From: Acephala macrosclerotiorum
Lineage: Eukaryota > Ascomycota > Leotiomycetes > Helotiales > Mollisiaceae
DNA length: 64,000 nucleotides
Assembly: GCA_014904845.1 (NCBI GenBank)
Contig: MU119465.1
Coordinates: 1-64,000 of the forward strand
Reading direction: 5' to 3'
Shown here: piece by piece, positions 44,923 through 56,241 of the stretch
Layout of the letters: every line of letters starts with the position of its first letter
Position numbering within the stretch: position 1 is the stretch's first letter
The notes under the pieces: generated by a model
Told to the model about the DNA's origin: nothing
Databases searched by the model: none
What the model saw: the letters and a program-made list of their open reading frames with translations, nothing else
Program-made: the position numbers and the translations under genes

Positions 44923-47587
44923 ATGGCGGCTCCTAATAATGCTACATCCGGGAATGGGACGCAGGTGTGTTTGATGCCAGGAGGGGTGCCTGTCACGATC
45001 CAGAACAAAACTTCGTGGGAAAGTGTTGGTTGTCTGGAAGGTTTCTATTGTGAGTTCCATTCTCTGCGTTGAGAAAGTGCGACTGACAGTTCCTTCCAGG
45101 TCAACACAATACCGACGACCATCTTCCTCAATACTGCCCTCCCTTGCCCGAATGTCAGGATCTGCGATTATCAGGATTACAATGCACACCGCAAGGCACA
45201 TTCGAACCTGTCCTGTGCGATGCAGGCTGGTATTGTCCAAACAATGGCACAGAGAGGATAGAATGCCCATCCGGCAGCTACTGCCCATACGGAGTTGCGA
45301 CCCCAATCAAATGCTCCGTGGGCTCTCGATGTCCAGCAGGTTCTCAACGAAACATGAACTTCCTCCCAATGGGCATCCTTCTCCTCGTCGACATCATTCT
45401 TGTCACAGCGACCATAATGGAGAAGCTGCGAAGTCGGTACAAGAAAAGCAATTTCCACAACAAACGGGTCTCTAACAGAAAAGCCGTATTGGCAAAAGGA
45501 GCAGGAAGATTTCGGAACAGGCAATATCAGGAGATTGATGAGAGTCATAATGGGTTCAATGATGATGTTGAGGATGAATATCAAATGGAGCCTGCGATTC
45601 GAGGTCCACTGAGGGTCAAGACTGGATTCGAACAATTGGGAGCTCAAGACACGGATTTCATGCTTCATGAGGAACTGGCGAATGATTCTGGGGGCCAGAA
45701 GACGGATTTGCATCTGTTCGTTCAGTCGCTGTCGAAATGCTTAGGCGCAACGAAATTTGGATTGACTTTCGAGTTCCAGGATTTGGGGTTCAAACCTCCG
45801 AAGAGCAACAAGAAGATTTTAGATCAGGTTTCGGGTACCATTCATGCCGGGTCTCTTTGGGGTGTCATGGGAGCTTCTGGTGCTGGAAAATGTGAGTTCC
45901 CTTTCAGGATATGGTGAGAGAAAACTAATAGTTTGCAGCTACTTTCGTGAACGTTCTCATGGGAAAGACACCTCATACGGGAGGGGTTACGAAGGTTAAC
46001 GGCGTCGCTGGCAACATTTCGAAGTACAAGAAGATCATTGGCTACGTTCCCCAGGATGATATTGTTCTGCCTGAGATGACGGTTCGAGAAAATATCCTGC
46101 ACTCAGCCCGAATCCGGCTTCCTGCTAACTGGTCCAACTCTGAAATCGAGCATCACGTGGATATTCTGGTCTCATGCCTACAACTAAGCCATGTCAAAGA
46201 CTCGCTGGTAGGCAGTCCCGGCGCGCCTGTCATTTCAGGAGGACAAAGAAAGCGAGTGAGCATCGGCATGGAACTGGCAGCTGCTCCCATGGCTGTTTTC
46301 CTGGACGAACCTACATCTGGTCTCGATGCCACAGCTGCTGCTTCAATTATGTCGACACTCAAAGCTCTTTCTCGACTCGGTATGACAATTGTCACCATTA
46401 TCCATCAACCACGACAAGAAATCTTCGAGTCCTTAGACAGTCTAGTTCTGCTCGGTCAAGGAAGGATGATCTACTGCGGTCCGGAGCGAGGCATTCAGCC
46501 CCATTTCCAGGGTCTCGGATTCGACTTCCCAGATCACACGAATCCAGCAGATGTCATGGGAGATATCATTGCAGGCGAAGGTCGACACTACAAGCCGAAA
46601 GGAGATGCGAGTGTCCAATACCTGATCGACCACTGGCAACGCAAGCAGCAAGATGGATCTGCGAGCGAGAATTATGCCAAAACTGCCACAATCTCCATGA
46701 GCGAAACAAATGCCCTGTCAGCTACCATCAAGCAGCGCGGTGCTCCTTGGTACAAGCAGATCTACTTCTGCTTCCAGCGCTCCCTGGTCCAGCAATACCG
46801 AATGAAGTCCTCTTTCTTCTTCGAACTTGGTGTCGGTGCCATGGCTGGCTTCCTCATCGGTCTTGCAGAATTGAATCAAAAGGGCCAGAACTTTCGTGGT
46901 ATCTTCAACTCTCCGTACGATCTGCTTTCGACATCCATCGACTATAGCTCTGTTCCACAAATGGCACTCCTGGTCGGCCTCGCCATAGGTCTCACAGCTT
47001 CTGCTCCTGGTGTCAAGATCTTCGGAGAAGAGAAATTGGTCTACTGGCGAGAAGCTGCAGCGGGGCACAATCGTTTCGCATATTATATCGGTAAAGTCAT
47101 TTCGACGATTCCTCGAATGGTCTTGGCCAACTTCCATTTCACAACAATGTTTATGTTGCTCTCTACTCCAAGGATTCCCTACCTCTCAGCCTTCGTCGCC
47201 AATCTCCTCTACTTCTACTGCATCTATGGGCTCGCGTCAATCATCTCTATGGTTACACGCAGAGAAGATGGGCCCCTGCTCGCGGTCATGATGTCTTTGA
47301 TCGTCGGTGTCCTCAACGGCATGTCTCCCTCTCTCAAGAAAGTTCGCAGCTGGCACATCATCTGGATCTGGAGATCGAGTCCTGGAACATGGCTAGCGGA
47401 AGCGTATTTTACGGAGAATATCAGTCCCCTGAGATACCTTTATCAGATTGATGTGGCGAAGACTAGTGTTGGGTATTTGCTGAATATGTTTGGGGATGAT
47501 TTATTGATGTTATTGGCGATTGGGACGATCTATAGGATTCTAGCATTCTTGGGTTTGAGGTTTATGTGGAGAAATAAGCAGAGATAA
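44923..47587 (+). CDS. ABCG-family transporter with Cys-rich N-terminal domain (Adp1-like)
   Basis: Exons 44923-45049, 45100-45891 and 45939-47587 give 855 residues. The second intron splits the Walker A codons (GASGAGK/STF). The N-terminal domain carries many Cys in CxxGxYCPxG-like units (CDAGWYCPNNG, CPSGSYCPYG, CSVGSRCPAGS), followed by a first membrane segment (MGILLLVDIILVTATIM). The nucleotide-binding domain has Walker A, signature ISGGQRKRVSIGMEL and Walker B FLDEPTSGLD. The C-terminal half has the ABC2 membrane segments, including NFHFTTMFMLL and LLYFYCIYGLASI. This layout matches yeast Adp1 and plant ABCG24/28 half-size transporters. The substrate is unknown; lipid or drug export is typical of ABCG. 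Confidence 0.93.
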
Positions 47588-47778
47588 TGTGATGATTGGA
47601 CGGCTCACTTGGAGTATCTGAGGACATTTGAACAGAGAATTAAGATGAACTTACCCGTTAGACACACTTTGGTTTTAATTATACGTGGCAAGTGCCATTA
47701 TTTAGTGTTCTTGTATACCACAGAACATTATTTAGTACGCTCGAAACCATATCATTTCAGTTTCATGACATTTGCCCC

Positions 47779-48930
47779 TTACTGCAACAACAAATCATAA
47801 GTCCACTCACTCTCTGGCACATCCCTATACTTAACACTAGTAGGATGTTTCTTCCTCGCCGGTAACACCCTCCTAATATACAAATCCCCGACATTAAAAT
47901 CCTCAAACTTTTTCTCCTCATCTTTCTCCAACAAAACCTTCACATCAGCATCCGGATCCATAGTCAAGAAAAATGGCAACGAATATCGTTCCTCTCCAGT
48001 CTTATTCCGCACTCGATGCACAGCAGCGAGAAATCGGCCGTTGGATTGGGATTCTAGGTATTGGCCTACGTTGCAGACGAGTGTGTTTGGGAGAGCGGGG
48101 ACGGATATCCATTGCCCGGTGGGGGTGAGGACTTCTAGGGCGTTAAGCGAGGGGGTTTGGAGGACTAGCGTTATGTATGAGAAATCTGAGTGGGCGCCTA
48201 GTCCGATGTTTTGTTCGTCTTTCTCTTTGTTTTCTGGTGCCACGGGAGGGTAGTGTAGAGGCCTCATTCCTGTGATGGGGAACTTGAAGAAGTCTTTCAA
48301 GAATTGGTCTTCATCTAACCCCATCCCAAGCGCAAGTAATCTCACCAGCTTTAACGAAACTGGCAGAACGGCATTGTAGTACTCATACAATCCGGCTCGG
48401 AACCAAGGCGCAGAACTAGGCCAAATATTCTGCGGCCGTTTGAGGTTTGAAGGGGGTAGTTGTCCCGTCTTCTCAACATATTTCTGCTCAGGTTCCAAAG
48501 GACAGTCACCCATCGTAAAGCTCTCCTTAAAATCTGCCTTAGTATTAGGATCCAACCTCGTTTCTCCCTGCGGTTCATATCCCCGAATAGCTGGATTCTT
48601 CTGAACATGGGCATCCATCTTCTCTTCTGGATCTAAGGCGAAGAATCGTTTCATGGTCGAAAAGGTGCGGTCTTGGAGAGAGGGGGAGAGGTTGTGCCCG
48701 GTCAGGTAGAAGAAGCCGCATGTTGTGCAGGCGGAGATGAGTTCTTTTGCTAAAGCGAGTCGAACGGAGGGGGAGGGAGAGTCGATGTGAGTGATGTCGA
48801 CGGTTGGGATGGTTGCTATTGGGGTTGTGGTGGAGGATACGAGGCGGTAGGATGGGGTTGAGCCGGAGTGGAAGTAGACTTTTTCTTCTGAGGGGGAGCG
48901 AGGTGGTTGAGGGGTGAGTACTTCCGCCAT
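47779..48930 (-). CDS. 2-oxoglutarate/Fe(II)-dependent dioxygenase, isopenicillin N synthase-like (1)
   Basis: A single exon of 383 residues. The N-terminal DIOX_N part has IPTVDITHI and CGFFYLTGHNLS. The catalytic jelly roll has the iron-binding HSD in LGAHSDFSYITLV and the distal His in AAVHRVRN. The 2-oxoglutarate-binding Arg and Ser are in RYSLPFF. All four key residues are present, and length is normal. The gene is convergent with the ABCG gene (191 bp apart) and divergent from the MFS gene. Such enzymes hydroxylate or desaturate small molecules; the substrate cannot be told. A second family member lies 2.2 kb away across the transporter. Confidence 0.9.
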   Translation of the reverse strand: MAEVLTPQPPRSPSEEKVYFHSGSTPSYRLVSSTTTPIATIPTVDITHIDSPSPSVRLALAKELISACTTCGFFYLTGHNLSPSLQDRTFSTMKRFFALDPEEKMDAHVQKNPAIRGYEPQGETRLDPNTKADFKESFTMGDCPLEPEQKYVEKTGQLPPSNLKRPQNIWPSSAPWFRAGLYEYYNAVLPVSLKLVRLLALGMGLDEDQFLKDFFKFPITGMRPLHYPPVAPENKEKDEQNIGLGAHSDFSYITLVLQTPSLNALEVLTPTGQWISVPALPNTLVCNVGQYLESQSNGRFLAAVHRVRNKTGEERYSLPFFLTMDPDADVKVLLEKDEEKKFEDFNVGDLYIRRVLPARKKHPTSVKYRDVPESEWTYDLLLQ

Positions 48931-49471
48931 GTTTCCAGAGTCGTTATAATAAAAACTGATTGTTTGTTGTGTAGTGTCTTAAATGCCAGCCAGTCCTTGA
49001 TCTCAAGATTGTTCGAGATTCAAAGTCTCTTCGCATACCTTAAGAGTGGGGTGCAGGTGGTGGGTGAGCTCCTCCCCCCTCGGATACTTAACTGGTTTTG
49101 ATAAGTTTTCTACTACAATTCAGCCGAGATGCCCTAGTACCCCTCGTCCATAAATCGAAATCTCATTCTAATTCGTGGGTTCGTCCCGAATGTAACGTAC
49201 TGTCTCGTTCTGCAGCGGAGCATGAACCGATAGACCTACGCTCCCGCCGCGGGGAAGGCCCAACATCTGCATCGATGGGAATGTTCGCCGGCAAGATAAC
49301 CATTCTTACACCTCCACCACTTTTGCTATCACGGGCAACACCGATAGCCATCTCTCTATTGCTCATAAAGATCTGCTCACCATGGCGTGTTGGAAGAAAT
49401 CTCTTGGCATTGTGCTCTCCTACATCTCGTCTCCAACCTCACAACTGCCCTGCTGATGACCGACATCCAGC
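48931..49471. promoter_or_regulatory. Divergent promoter between oxygenase 1 and the MFS gene
   Basis: Shared upstream region. The part nearest the MFS start is pyrimidine-rich. An open frame 49098-49601 overlaps the MFS start in another frame and is not supported. Confidence 0.4.
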
Positions 49472-51032
49472 ATGGGGCTCATCAACACCATCTTCGCCTC
49501 CTCATACGGCCCCGACAAACCCCCCTTCTTCATCTGGTACCCTCGCGGCACTTCCGCATCAGAGAAGAAACTCCTCTTCAAAATCGACTTCTTCATCCTG
49601 ACTTTTGGATGTCTCGCATACTTCACCAAATGGCTGGACCAAGCGAACCTGTCTAATGCCTATGTTTCTGGTATGGAAGAAGATTTAAAGATGTATGGCA
49701 CGGAATATAATTTGGCTGTTACGTGTTTTCAGGTTGGGACGATACTTGGAGGGATTCCGAGTAATTTGTTATTGACTTGGGTCAAGCCGAGGTATCTTTT
49801 GCCGGGGTGTGAGTTGCTTTGGGCGGTTTTGACGATTTTTACTTATAGGGTTACGACTTACAATCAGGTATGTGCTCTTGGTAAAGATGAAAGAGGGAAA
49901 GATGCTGACAGTGAATAGTTGTACCCGATCCGCTTCTTCGTGGGCTTCCTCGAAGGGTCATCATTTGTGGGAATCCAGTATGTCTTAGGCTCATGGTATA
50001 AGAAGAATGAGCTCGGAAAGCGAACTGCCATCTTTTCTTGTGCTGCATATGTCGGGACCATGATCAGTGGATATCTCCAAAGTGCAGTCCTGTCAGGACT
50101 AAATGAGAAGCATGGCATTGCCGCGTGGAGATGGGTATTTATCGTTGATGGATGCATCACGGTCTTGGTTGCAATCTTTGGGTTCATATTCTTTCCAGAT
50201 ACGCCTGAGACGACGACTGCTTTCTATTTCTCGGAAGAGGATAAGAGAAGGGCGAAGGAGAGATTGGTTGAGGATGGGAGGGAGCCGAGAGGAGAATTCT
50301 CGTGGGATATGTTCTCGAGAGTTTTGAAGACTTGGCAACTCTATGTTCTGACCATTCTCTGGATGTTCTGGAACACAACGGTTGGGAAAGTTGCCAATAC
50401 AGTGGTATGTATTTCAATTCTTTTTCTCGCAAAGCTCATACTGACATTGGCAGATGCAACTTTGGCTAAAGTCGGACAAGCAGCACACATGGTCCCTGTA
50501 CCAAGTGAACAACATCCCTACTGCCGTCAATGGTTGGAACATCGTCATGATCCTTGCAGCAAACGTATACGTAGATGCAACAGGGCGTCGCATGGTCGTC
50601 GTAATGCTCAACCTCGCCCTCCTTCTCTTTGGCACAATCTGCCTCATAGTCTGGAACGTCCCACTCGGACTCAAGACCGTCTCGTACATGTTCGCAGGTA
50701 CCGATGGTCCTCTATCGCCAATTTATATGGCATGGGCCAACATCCTCTGCTCAAACGATCAGCAACTTCGCGCTCTAACGATCGCGATTATGAACAGTTG
50801 TGGTGCAGCATTGACGACCATCATTCAGCAGTTTCTGTATCCGGTCACTGACGCGCCGAAATACAAGAAGGGGTTCCCGGCTAGTTTGGGATTCATCATA
50901 GGGATGTGTGGGTGGGTTTTTGTGGTTAGGTATTTTGAGTTGAGGGCGTTAAAGGGGAAGGTTGAGGATGGGGAGGTAGTGGAGAGTGAGAGTACGGAGG
51001 AGGTGGATGTCCCAAAGGCCATTAAGTCATAA
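49472..51032 (+). CDS. MFS transporter, pantothenate/allantoate permease type
   Basis: Exons 49472-49867, 49919-50404 and 50454-51032 give 486 residues, all introns phase 0 with GTATGT donors. The sequence shows the Fen2/Liz1/Dal5 (anion:cation symporter) pattern: FKIDFFILTFGCLAYFTKWL, LSNAYVSGMEEDL, RFFVGFLEGSSFVGIQYVL, a loop WYKKNELGKRTAIF and WRWVFIVDG. About 12 membrane segments are expected in a plasma-membrane importer of vitamins, ureides or other organic anions. The C terminus is acidic and cytosolic. It is flanked by two oxygenases, so uptake or export of their substrate or product is a reasonable guess, not shown. Confidence 0.92.
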
Positions 51033-51105
51033 ATGACCTTCGCTGCGACATACATACACGAAGATAGAGATAGATAACAACTAACTTTATGAAATTGACG
51101 AGAGA

Positions 51106-52218
51106 TTATACAGTGTACATAGCCTTGATCCGCCTCTCGACCCAATCCTGACAAGAAATCGGCTCATACTTAGCCGGATGCTCCTCATCCACACAACTCT
51201 CCAAAACTCCACACGTCTCGCTCAAATTGAACCCAAAGAACAACGGCATAGAAATCCTCTCCTTTCCACTCAAGTTCCTTGCTCGATGCACAGTACTGAT
51301 ATACTGATCATTCGTAATCCTCTGCAAATAATCCCCGATGTTGACAACGAAAGTGCCTTCGATAGGAGCAGCGCTTATCCATTCCCCGTCTCGATTCAGG
51401 ACTTGGAGGCCGCCATTGCTGTCTTGCCAGAGGATGGTGAAGAGTTGGAAATCGGTGTGGGAGCCGATGCTGTTCTCTCCAGCCTCATCAGAGGAGGGTG
51501 GCATAGGTGGATAGTAGTTCATGGCTACGCTAGCGTCAGGGTAGGTGATTTTGGTGTCGAAGTACTCTTCTGGGAGGGAGAGAGCGAGGGCAAATGACCG
51601 AGTCAAGTTTCTTGCTAGCTTGACTGTTGCACGCCAATACTCGAGAATATCTCGTTTGAAGTGAGGAAGATTTGACGTTTTTTCCCAACAGAATTCATCG
51701 ATCGTAACAGTATTCTTGATGTCTTCTGGTATCTCATCCTCGGTGTCTGGGACATCCGGATCGTACAGTGGGTTATATCGAAATGAGAACGTCTCTCGAA
51801 CATCGATAGACTCCGAAGCATTGATCCTCTGAGTCTTTGGAGGTTTCCATCCATTCATTGAATTGGACAGCGTAGCGTTGACTTTCTCTTTGATCTCTTC
51901 TGGTTGTCTGAAGAACTCAAGTGCCGAAGCCTGAGTAGCCTCAGTTGTGGAGGAAAGAACTCCATGGCTCTTGATGTAGAAGAATCCACTACTTGTTGCG
52001 GCAAGGTGGATCTGGTTTGCGACAGACTTTCTATCTTCGAAATTCTGGCTGTAAATACCTGAGATATCAATGATTGGTATCTCGTCTGGTCGTGCGTCTC
52101 GGATGGGGGTGTTTTTGATTCGACGGTAAACTGGTCCTTCAGCGGAGCTGAGTTTGAGGAGTGTTGTATTGTCTGAAACTCCTGTCGACTTCGTTAAGAC
52201 TGATGTTTTCGAAGCCAT
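51106..52218 (-). CDS. 2-oxoglutarate/Fe(II)-dependent dioxygenase, isopenicillin N synthase-like (2)
   Basis: A single exon of 370 residues. The N-terminal part has IPIIDISGIY and SGFFYIKSHGV. The iron ligands are in IGSHTDFQLFTIL and STVHRARN, and the 2-oxoglutarate Arg/Ser pair is in RISMPLFF. All key residues are present and the protein is complete. It is convergent with the MFS gene (73 bp apart). It differs clearly from the first oxygenase along its length, so this is an old paralogue or a separate acquisition rather than a recent tandem copy. Substrate unknown. Confidence 0.9.
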   Translation of the reverse strand: MASKTSVLTKSTGVSDNTTLLKLSSAEGPVYRRIKNTPIRDARPDEIPIIDISGIYSQNFEDRKSVANQIHLAATSSGFFYIKSHGVLSSTTEATQASALEFFRQPEEIKEKVNATLSNSMNGWKPPKTQRINASESIDVRETFSFRYNPLYDPDVPDTEDEIPEDIKNTVTIDEFCWEKTSNLPHFKRDILEYWRATVKLARNLTRSFALALSLPEEYFDTKITYPDASVAMNYYPPMPPSSDEAGENSIGSHTDFQLFTILWQDSNGGLQVLNRDGEWISAAPIEGTFVVNIGDYLQRITNDQYISTVHRARNLSGKERISMPLFFGFNLSETCGVLESCVDEEHPAKYEPISCQDWVERRIKAMYTV

Positions 52219-52761
52219 TTCGAAGGTAGGCAGGAAGGAAGACCGGCGAAGCGGGGCTTAGGCTCGACTCGTTACCCCGCGATGGTTTTGGAGTGCGCGC
52301 TGTTGTATTTTACCACCGATTGCATATCAGTTATGAACTCAGCCGAAGGCGGTCTCTGATTGAAAGCAGCGCTTTCGATGCATTCCTTTCCTTATTTACA
52401 AGATGACCGAGAAGTTCTCAAAGATGGGATATTGTCATGTGACTCTTTGCCAAGCTTTGAAACCTCCTTACCCGTGTTGGTTTCCTTTCAACAATAGCTG
52501 AAACCTACTCCTACTTCACAGGAGGTGCTCCTCATATGGTAAACCATGAGTAAGATAATTCATTGTCGGGTCCCATAATTGTCCACTGAAACAAGGATAT
52601 TAAGTCCATCAAATTGTTGCCTCGCATCCGGGGATGCCAGTGGTGAGGAAGGAAGAGGCACAGCTTGTCTTGTCATGATGAGTTAAGTTCAGAGGGATTT
52701 CGTCATCCAATTTCTTCATTACATTCTATTATATATTGCCCCTCACACCTCCATCATGTAT
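52219..52761. other. Intergenic region
   Basis: 5' flank of oxygenase 2 and 3' flank of the peroxiredoxin gene. No gene supported. Confidence 0.45.
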
Positions 52762-53388
52762 TCAACCCAACACCTTATCAGCCCCCGAAACACTGAGACC
52801 AACGTTGTCCGGCTCAGGATGCACACTCTTGATCTTTCCACCCTCAACTACGATAGCGTATCGCTTGCTTCTGTTGTTCCCGAGCAGGGGAGCGGAGTTG
52901 AACTCCATGTCGAGAGCACGGGTGAAAGCTCCCGAGGGGTCGGCGAGGAAGCGGATGCCGGAGCTGCCTTCTTTGTCGAGGGTCTTGCCCCATGCGTTCA
53001 TGCTGAGGGAGATGTTAGCAAAGCTTAACGGAAACTGAGGCGAGGGAAAGGGGGCAGAAGGGGAGGAAGGAGACGTACACGAAAGCATCATTGACAGCGA
53101 CGACGAAGACCTTTCCTGCGCTCTTGGTCTTTGCATGCTCAATATATCCTGGGATGTGAGAGTCGGAGCAGGTAGGGCCTTTAGACTGTTAGCATCCATC
53201 TCGCTCAATTTTATACCTTTGCAGATGCGTAGTTGTCAAGGAGGAGGCTGGAGTGACGTACTAAAAGCAGCTGGAACACCAATGATCAAGCCATTGCCAG
53301 ATCCAAATTCTTCCGCGAGATTGACCTTGTTACCGGGCTCCTTCTCGAAGAGCTCGACGTTGGGAATGCTGTCTCCTGCTTTAACCAT
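52762..53388 (-). CDS. Peroxiredoxin, Prx5/AHP1 type
   Basis: Exons 53262-53388, 53079-53178 and 52762-53002 give 155 residues; introns 53179-53261 and 53003-53078 both have GTACGT donors. The peroxidatic Cys lies in the spliced motif PAAFSPTCSDSHIPGYI at about residues 43-59. VFVVAVNDAFVMNAWGK and IRFLADPSGAFTRALDME follow, all diagnostic of the Prx5 subfamily. It reduces hydroperoxides using thioredoxin or glutathione. No N-terminal leader and no SKL end are present, so it is likely cytosolic. Length is normal for the short form. Confidence 0.93.
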
Positions 53389-54010
53389 TGTGGAAGATTT
53401 GTTTGTTTTGGTAGAGGACAACCTGTGAATGAGGAAGATGAAATGTTTGAAGAAGCTCTGGAGGGGTACTGAGCTCTTATGAAGCCCCGCGGTAACCATG
53501 AACCTTAAAGTCAGTGATCCACTAATCGACATTAGGTTCTGCTGCTTAAACTCTATCAAGCTTAGACCCCTTGGGGTATTTGAAATAAGGGGATGCGGCT
53601 TGCTAAGCGAGGGGCTAGACTACAGTGGCGATCCTTCGACGCGAGAGCTCACATTCGAGATCCGATGGATAGTTAAGGTACAGACGAGAAAACTTCATTG
53701 ATTGGTAAGAATTCAATTCTATCAGATCCTCATGAGATCTTGTTCTGCGCAAGTGAGCAGCCCTCGAGTCTTGAATCTAGAGTAGCACCACCAGGGCACT
53801 ACCCATCAGGGTAGCGTACAACCTGCATCTTGTGAGACCATCATTTGCAGGCAGTCAACGATCGACATAATGTGTATTTGTCATGTTGGACGCTCTCGAG
53901 GTCCTTTACCCCGCATCCGTGAAACCACACGATGCGACCTTGCATGAATCACGTGTTAACTTCCTCCCAAAACACTGTGAAGTCCCAAGTGTTTATCAAG
54001 TCATCAACCC
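53389..54010. other. Intergenic region
   Basis: Promoter side of the peroxiredoxin gene and 3' flank of the disordered-protein gene. No gene supported. Confidence 0.45.
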
Positions 54011-55813
54011 TCATCTAATCCTATCTAATCTCGCCCTGTTCATCATGATCTGCTCATCCACATCTCCGTTCTTGGATGGTAGTGTGTAAAAGCAATAACC
54101 CCTACTACTTTGAATCTCATTCCCCATCGCCCTTGCCAATGTCTGCAGTCTGCCTATCGTGTCTCCAACGTCTTCTATTTCTTCGTCGTCTTCTGAATCT
54201 GCTTCAAAGCGATACTTGCTCCTCTGTGCTAGCGGCCTCTTAAGTGCCAGTGATGCATGACCAGGTTCTGCCCCCTGGGGATTGTAATGATCATCCTGTC
54301 TCTGCTTCGAAAGTCGTTTCTTTTCTCGAGCCAACTCCTCGGCTGATGGGATTGCATCCAAGAGGTAGTTATCAGATACTGTCGGGAGAACTATCGTAGT
54401 ACCACTGAGTGTTTGCTCGTCGACATTTACATTCTGCTGTCCACCGATTTTCATTTGCTGCAACCGTTCTCGTGCCAATCTTGACGCCGTCTCTTCTTCA
54501 TCTTCGCTGCCCGCAGTTTTAAGCTGTTGCATTCTCTTTGTTCCGAACTGTGTGAAAGGATTGGGCTTCTTGAACGGGTTTCTCTGTCTCTGGGAGGGGG
54601 CTTCTTGCTTCTCGGGAACCATGTCATCTGGTCCTTGAACGTCCTTGGTGTTGATGAGTGTTCCTTCTTCAATGGGCATGTGCCGCTGTTCGATGGATTC
54701 TTTCTCTCCTTCGGCCTCAACCGTCTTCATCTCGTTGGCATAGGGATTCCTCGATACCGTCGTCATCGCCGCCATTCCTTTCACAGTATAATGACAGTTC
54801 CAACCCGCATCTATCTCAGCTAAGCGCATGCGAACTATATCTTTCTGTTGAGCTTCCTCTTCTAGCTTCTGCTGCTCAATCAAAATTCTCTTTCCTTTCG
54901 CCGCTTCTCCCTTCCCTTCAGCCAGCGTCAATGCCTGCAGCATGGATTCGATCTCCTCTTCATCGTCAGTGTCTGTCGGTGCGTATTCTTGATGTTTCTT
55001 CCTTTCCGTCACTGCAGAGCAATCGGTATATGGCTTCGTATCGAAAGGGTTCGTTGGCCTCTGGGCGAAATCATGTTTCTTGTCCTCTACAATATTCTCT
55101 GGCGATGGGGTTGCTGGCTGCTCGATTGCTAGACTCGCACTCCCGCTTCCCAACTCTCTTTCCACCTTAGCTACTTCCCTTCCTGTTTCCGATTTCGGCC
55201 AGTTCTCGTGGCTCACAACACCCGTCTTTTGATCCCTTACAATCGGCCCACTCCTCGCCATCCCCATACCATCAGTAGATAAATGGCAGCTTGACCAAGT
55301 GTTTTTCTCCCTCTCCCTCTTTAATCTCCACTGTTCCTCAACCTTAGTTTTCTCTGCTGCCTCCTCAGCTAATACTTCTTCTGGTGTTCGTCGAGCTTTG
55401 CGATCAGCTTCTTCCCTCAGCTGACGCATAAGATTATCCATAGCTGCGAGGGGGAATGGAGGCGGCGTTGGGAGTGAGAGGGATGGTTGAGGTAGAGGGG
55501 GAGAGGAAGTGGGTGGGGGTTCAAGCTCCCATGTCCCGCCTAGGGTTTCGTCCGGAACACTGTCTACTTTCTCTTCATTCAATCCTGATCCGCTTGAAGG
55601 ATTGGGAAGGTCTTGAAAGGTATCACGTGATTCTACTTTCGGAGCAGGAACTGGGGGAAGAGGTGGTTCGTCCATGGAATGTGCAGGGGGAGGACGTGGT
55701 GCGGCGTTTGGGGCGAAGAAGGGGTTTGAGAATGTTCCCCGTGGAGGGGCATTGGGATCGAAGTTATCGAAGAGTTTGCGGCTGGGGTCGTGGGACGAGG
55801 GGCCGAATACCAT
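54011..55813 (-). CDS. Disordered, charged protein of unknown function
   Basis: A single exon of 600 residues from the ATG at 55813; the ORF extends 31 codons upstream but the added part looks like leader. The N terminus is Pro-rich (PPLPPVPAPK, PPPTSSPPLPQPS). Then come charged, coiled-coil-like segments (EEVLAEEAAEKTKVEEQWRL near 145-164). A motif built on a Cys with nearby aromatic and Ser/Thr recurs: WSSCHLSTDGMGMA at about 173, WNCHYTVKGMAAM in the middle, and GYCFYTLPSKNG near the end. Acidic blocks (DTDDEEEIESML, DSEDDEEIEDVG) lie between. No known domain, signal or membrane segment is seen. The steady frame over 600 codons supports a real gene. Confidence 0.75.
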   Translation of the reverse strand: MVFGPSSHDPSRKLFDNFDPNAPPRGTFSNPFFAPNAAPRPPPAHSMDEPPLPPVPAPKVESRDTFQDLPNPSSGSGLNEEKVDSVPDETLGGTWELEPPPTSSPPLPQPSLSLPTPPPFPLAAMDNLMRQLREEADRKARRTPEEVLAEEAAEKTKVEEQWRLKREREKNTWSSCHLSTDGMGMARSGPIVRDQKTGVVSHENWPKSETGREVAKVERELGSGSASLAIEQPATPSPENIVEDKKHDFAQRPTNPFDTKPYTDCSAVTERKKHQEYAPTDTDDEEEIESMLQALTLAEGKGEAAKGKRILIEQQKLEEEAQQKDIVRMRLAEIDAGWNCHYTVKGMAAMTTVSRNPYANEMKTVEAEGEKESIEQRHMPIEEGTLINTKDVQGPDDMVPEKQEAPSQRQRNPFKKPNPFTQFGTKRMQQLKTAGSEDEEETASRLARERLQQMKIGGQQNVNVDEQTLSGTTIVLPTVSDNYLLDAIPSAEELAREKKRLSKQRQDDHYNPQGAEPGHASLALKRPLAQRSKYRFEADSEDDEEIEDVGDTIGRLQTLARAMGNEIQSSRGYCFYTLPSKNGDVDEQIMMNRARLDRIR

Positions 55814-56241
55814 TTTTGTTTTCGGTCGTTGGATATTTGATTGAGAAATGTGGAAGGGGAACAGGCTACTATATAATATTGAGATGGGAATGGTAGTGGT
55901 ATACATTTATGTGAAAGAGTGCCTGGAGGCTGATGGGAAGGCGCAGTGGCAGTCTAGGCATCGCCACACTCGTGATTTTGATTGGTTGTTGCGACCGATC
56001 AGCTTAGCACCAGGCAGACCTCAGTGGTCGCCTTTTTGGAAACTCTCCATCGGCGCACAAAATGGGAATAATGCAGTGACCTGGAATGAAAGTGGAAGTG
56101 TTGTGAGACATTCCTCAAGAGCGCTGTCTCGATTCGGACCAGTTGGACGCGGATCCAATGTATATACAAAATCGTAAGATCATACAGACTCCAACTATGC
56201 AAGTTTTAAATCCAGCCCAACCCAATGCATATCCCAAACAC
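55814..56241. other. Intergenic region
   Basis: 5' flank of the disordered-protein gene. On the minus strand a TATA-like stretch at 55870-55877 is placed about 60 bp upstream of the start. Confidence 0.4.
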
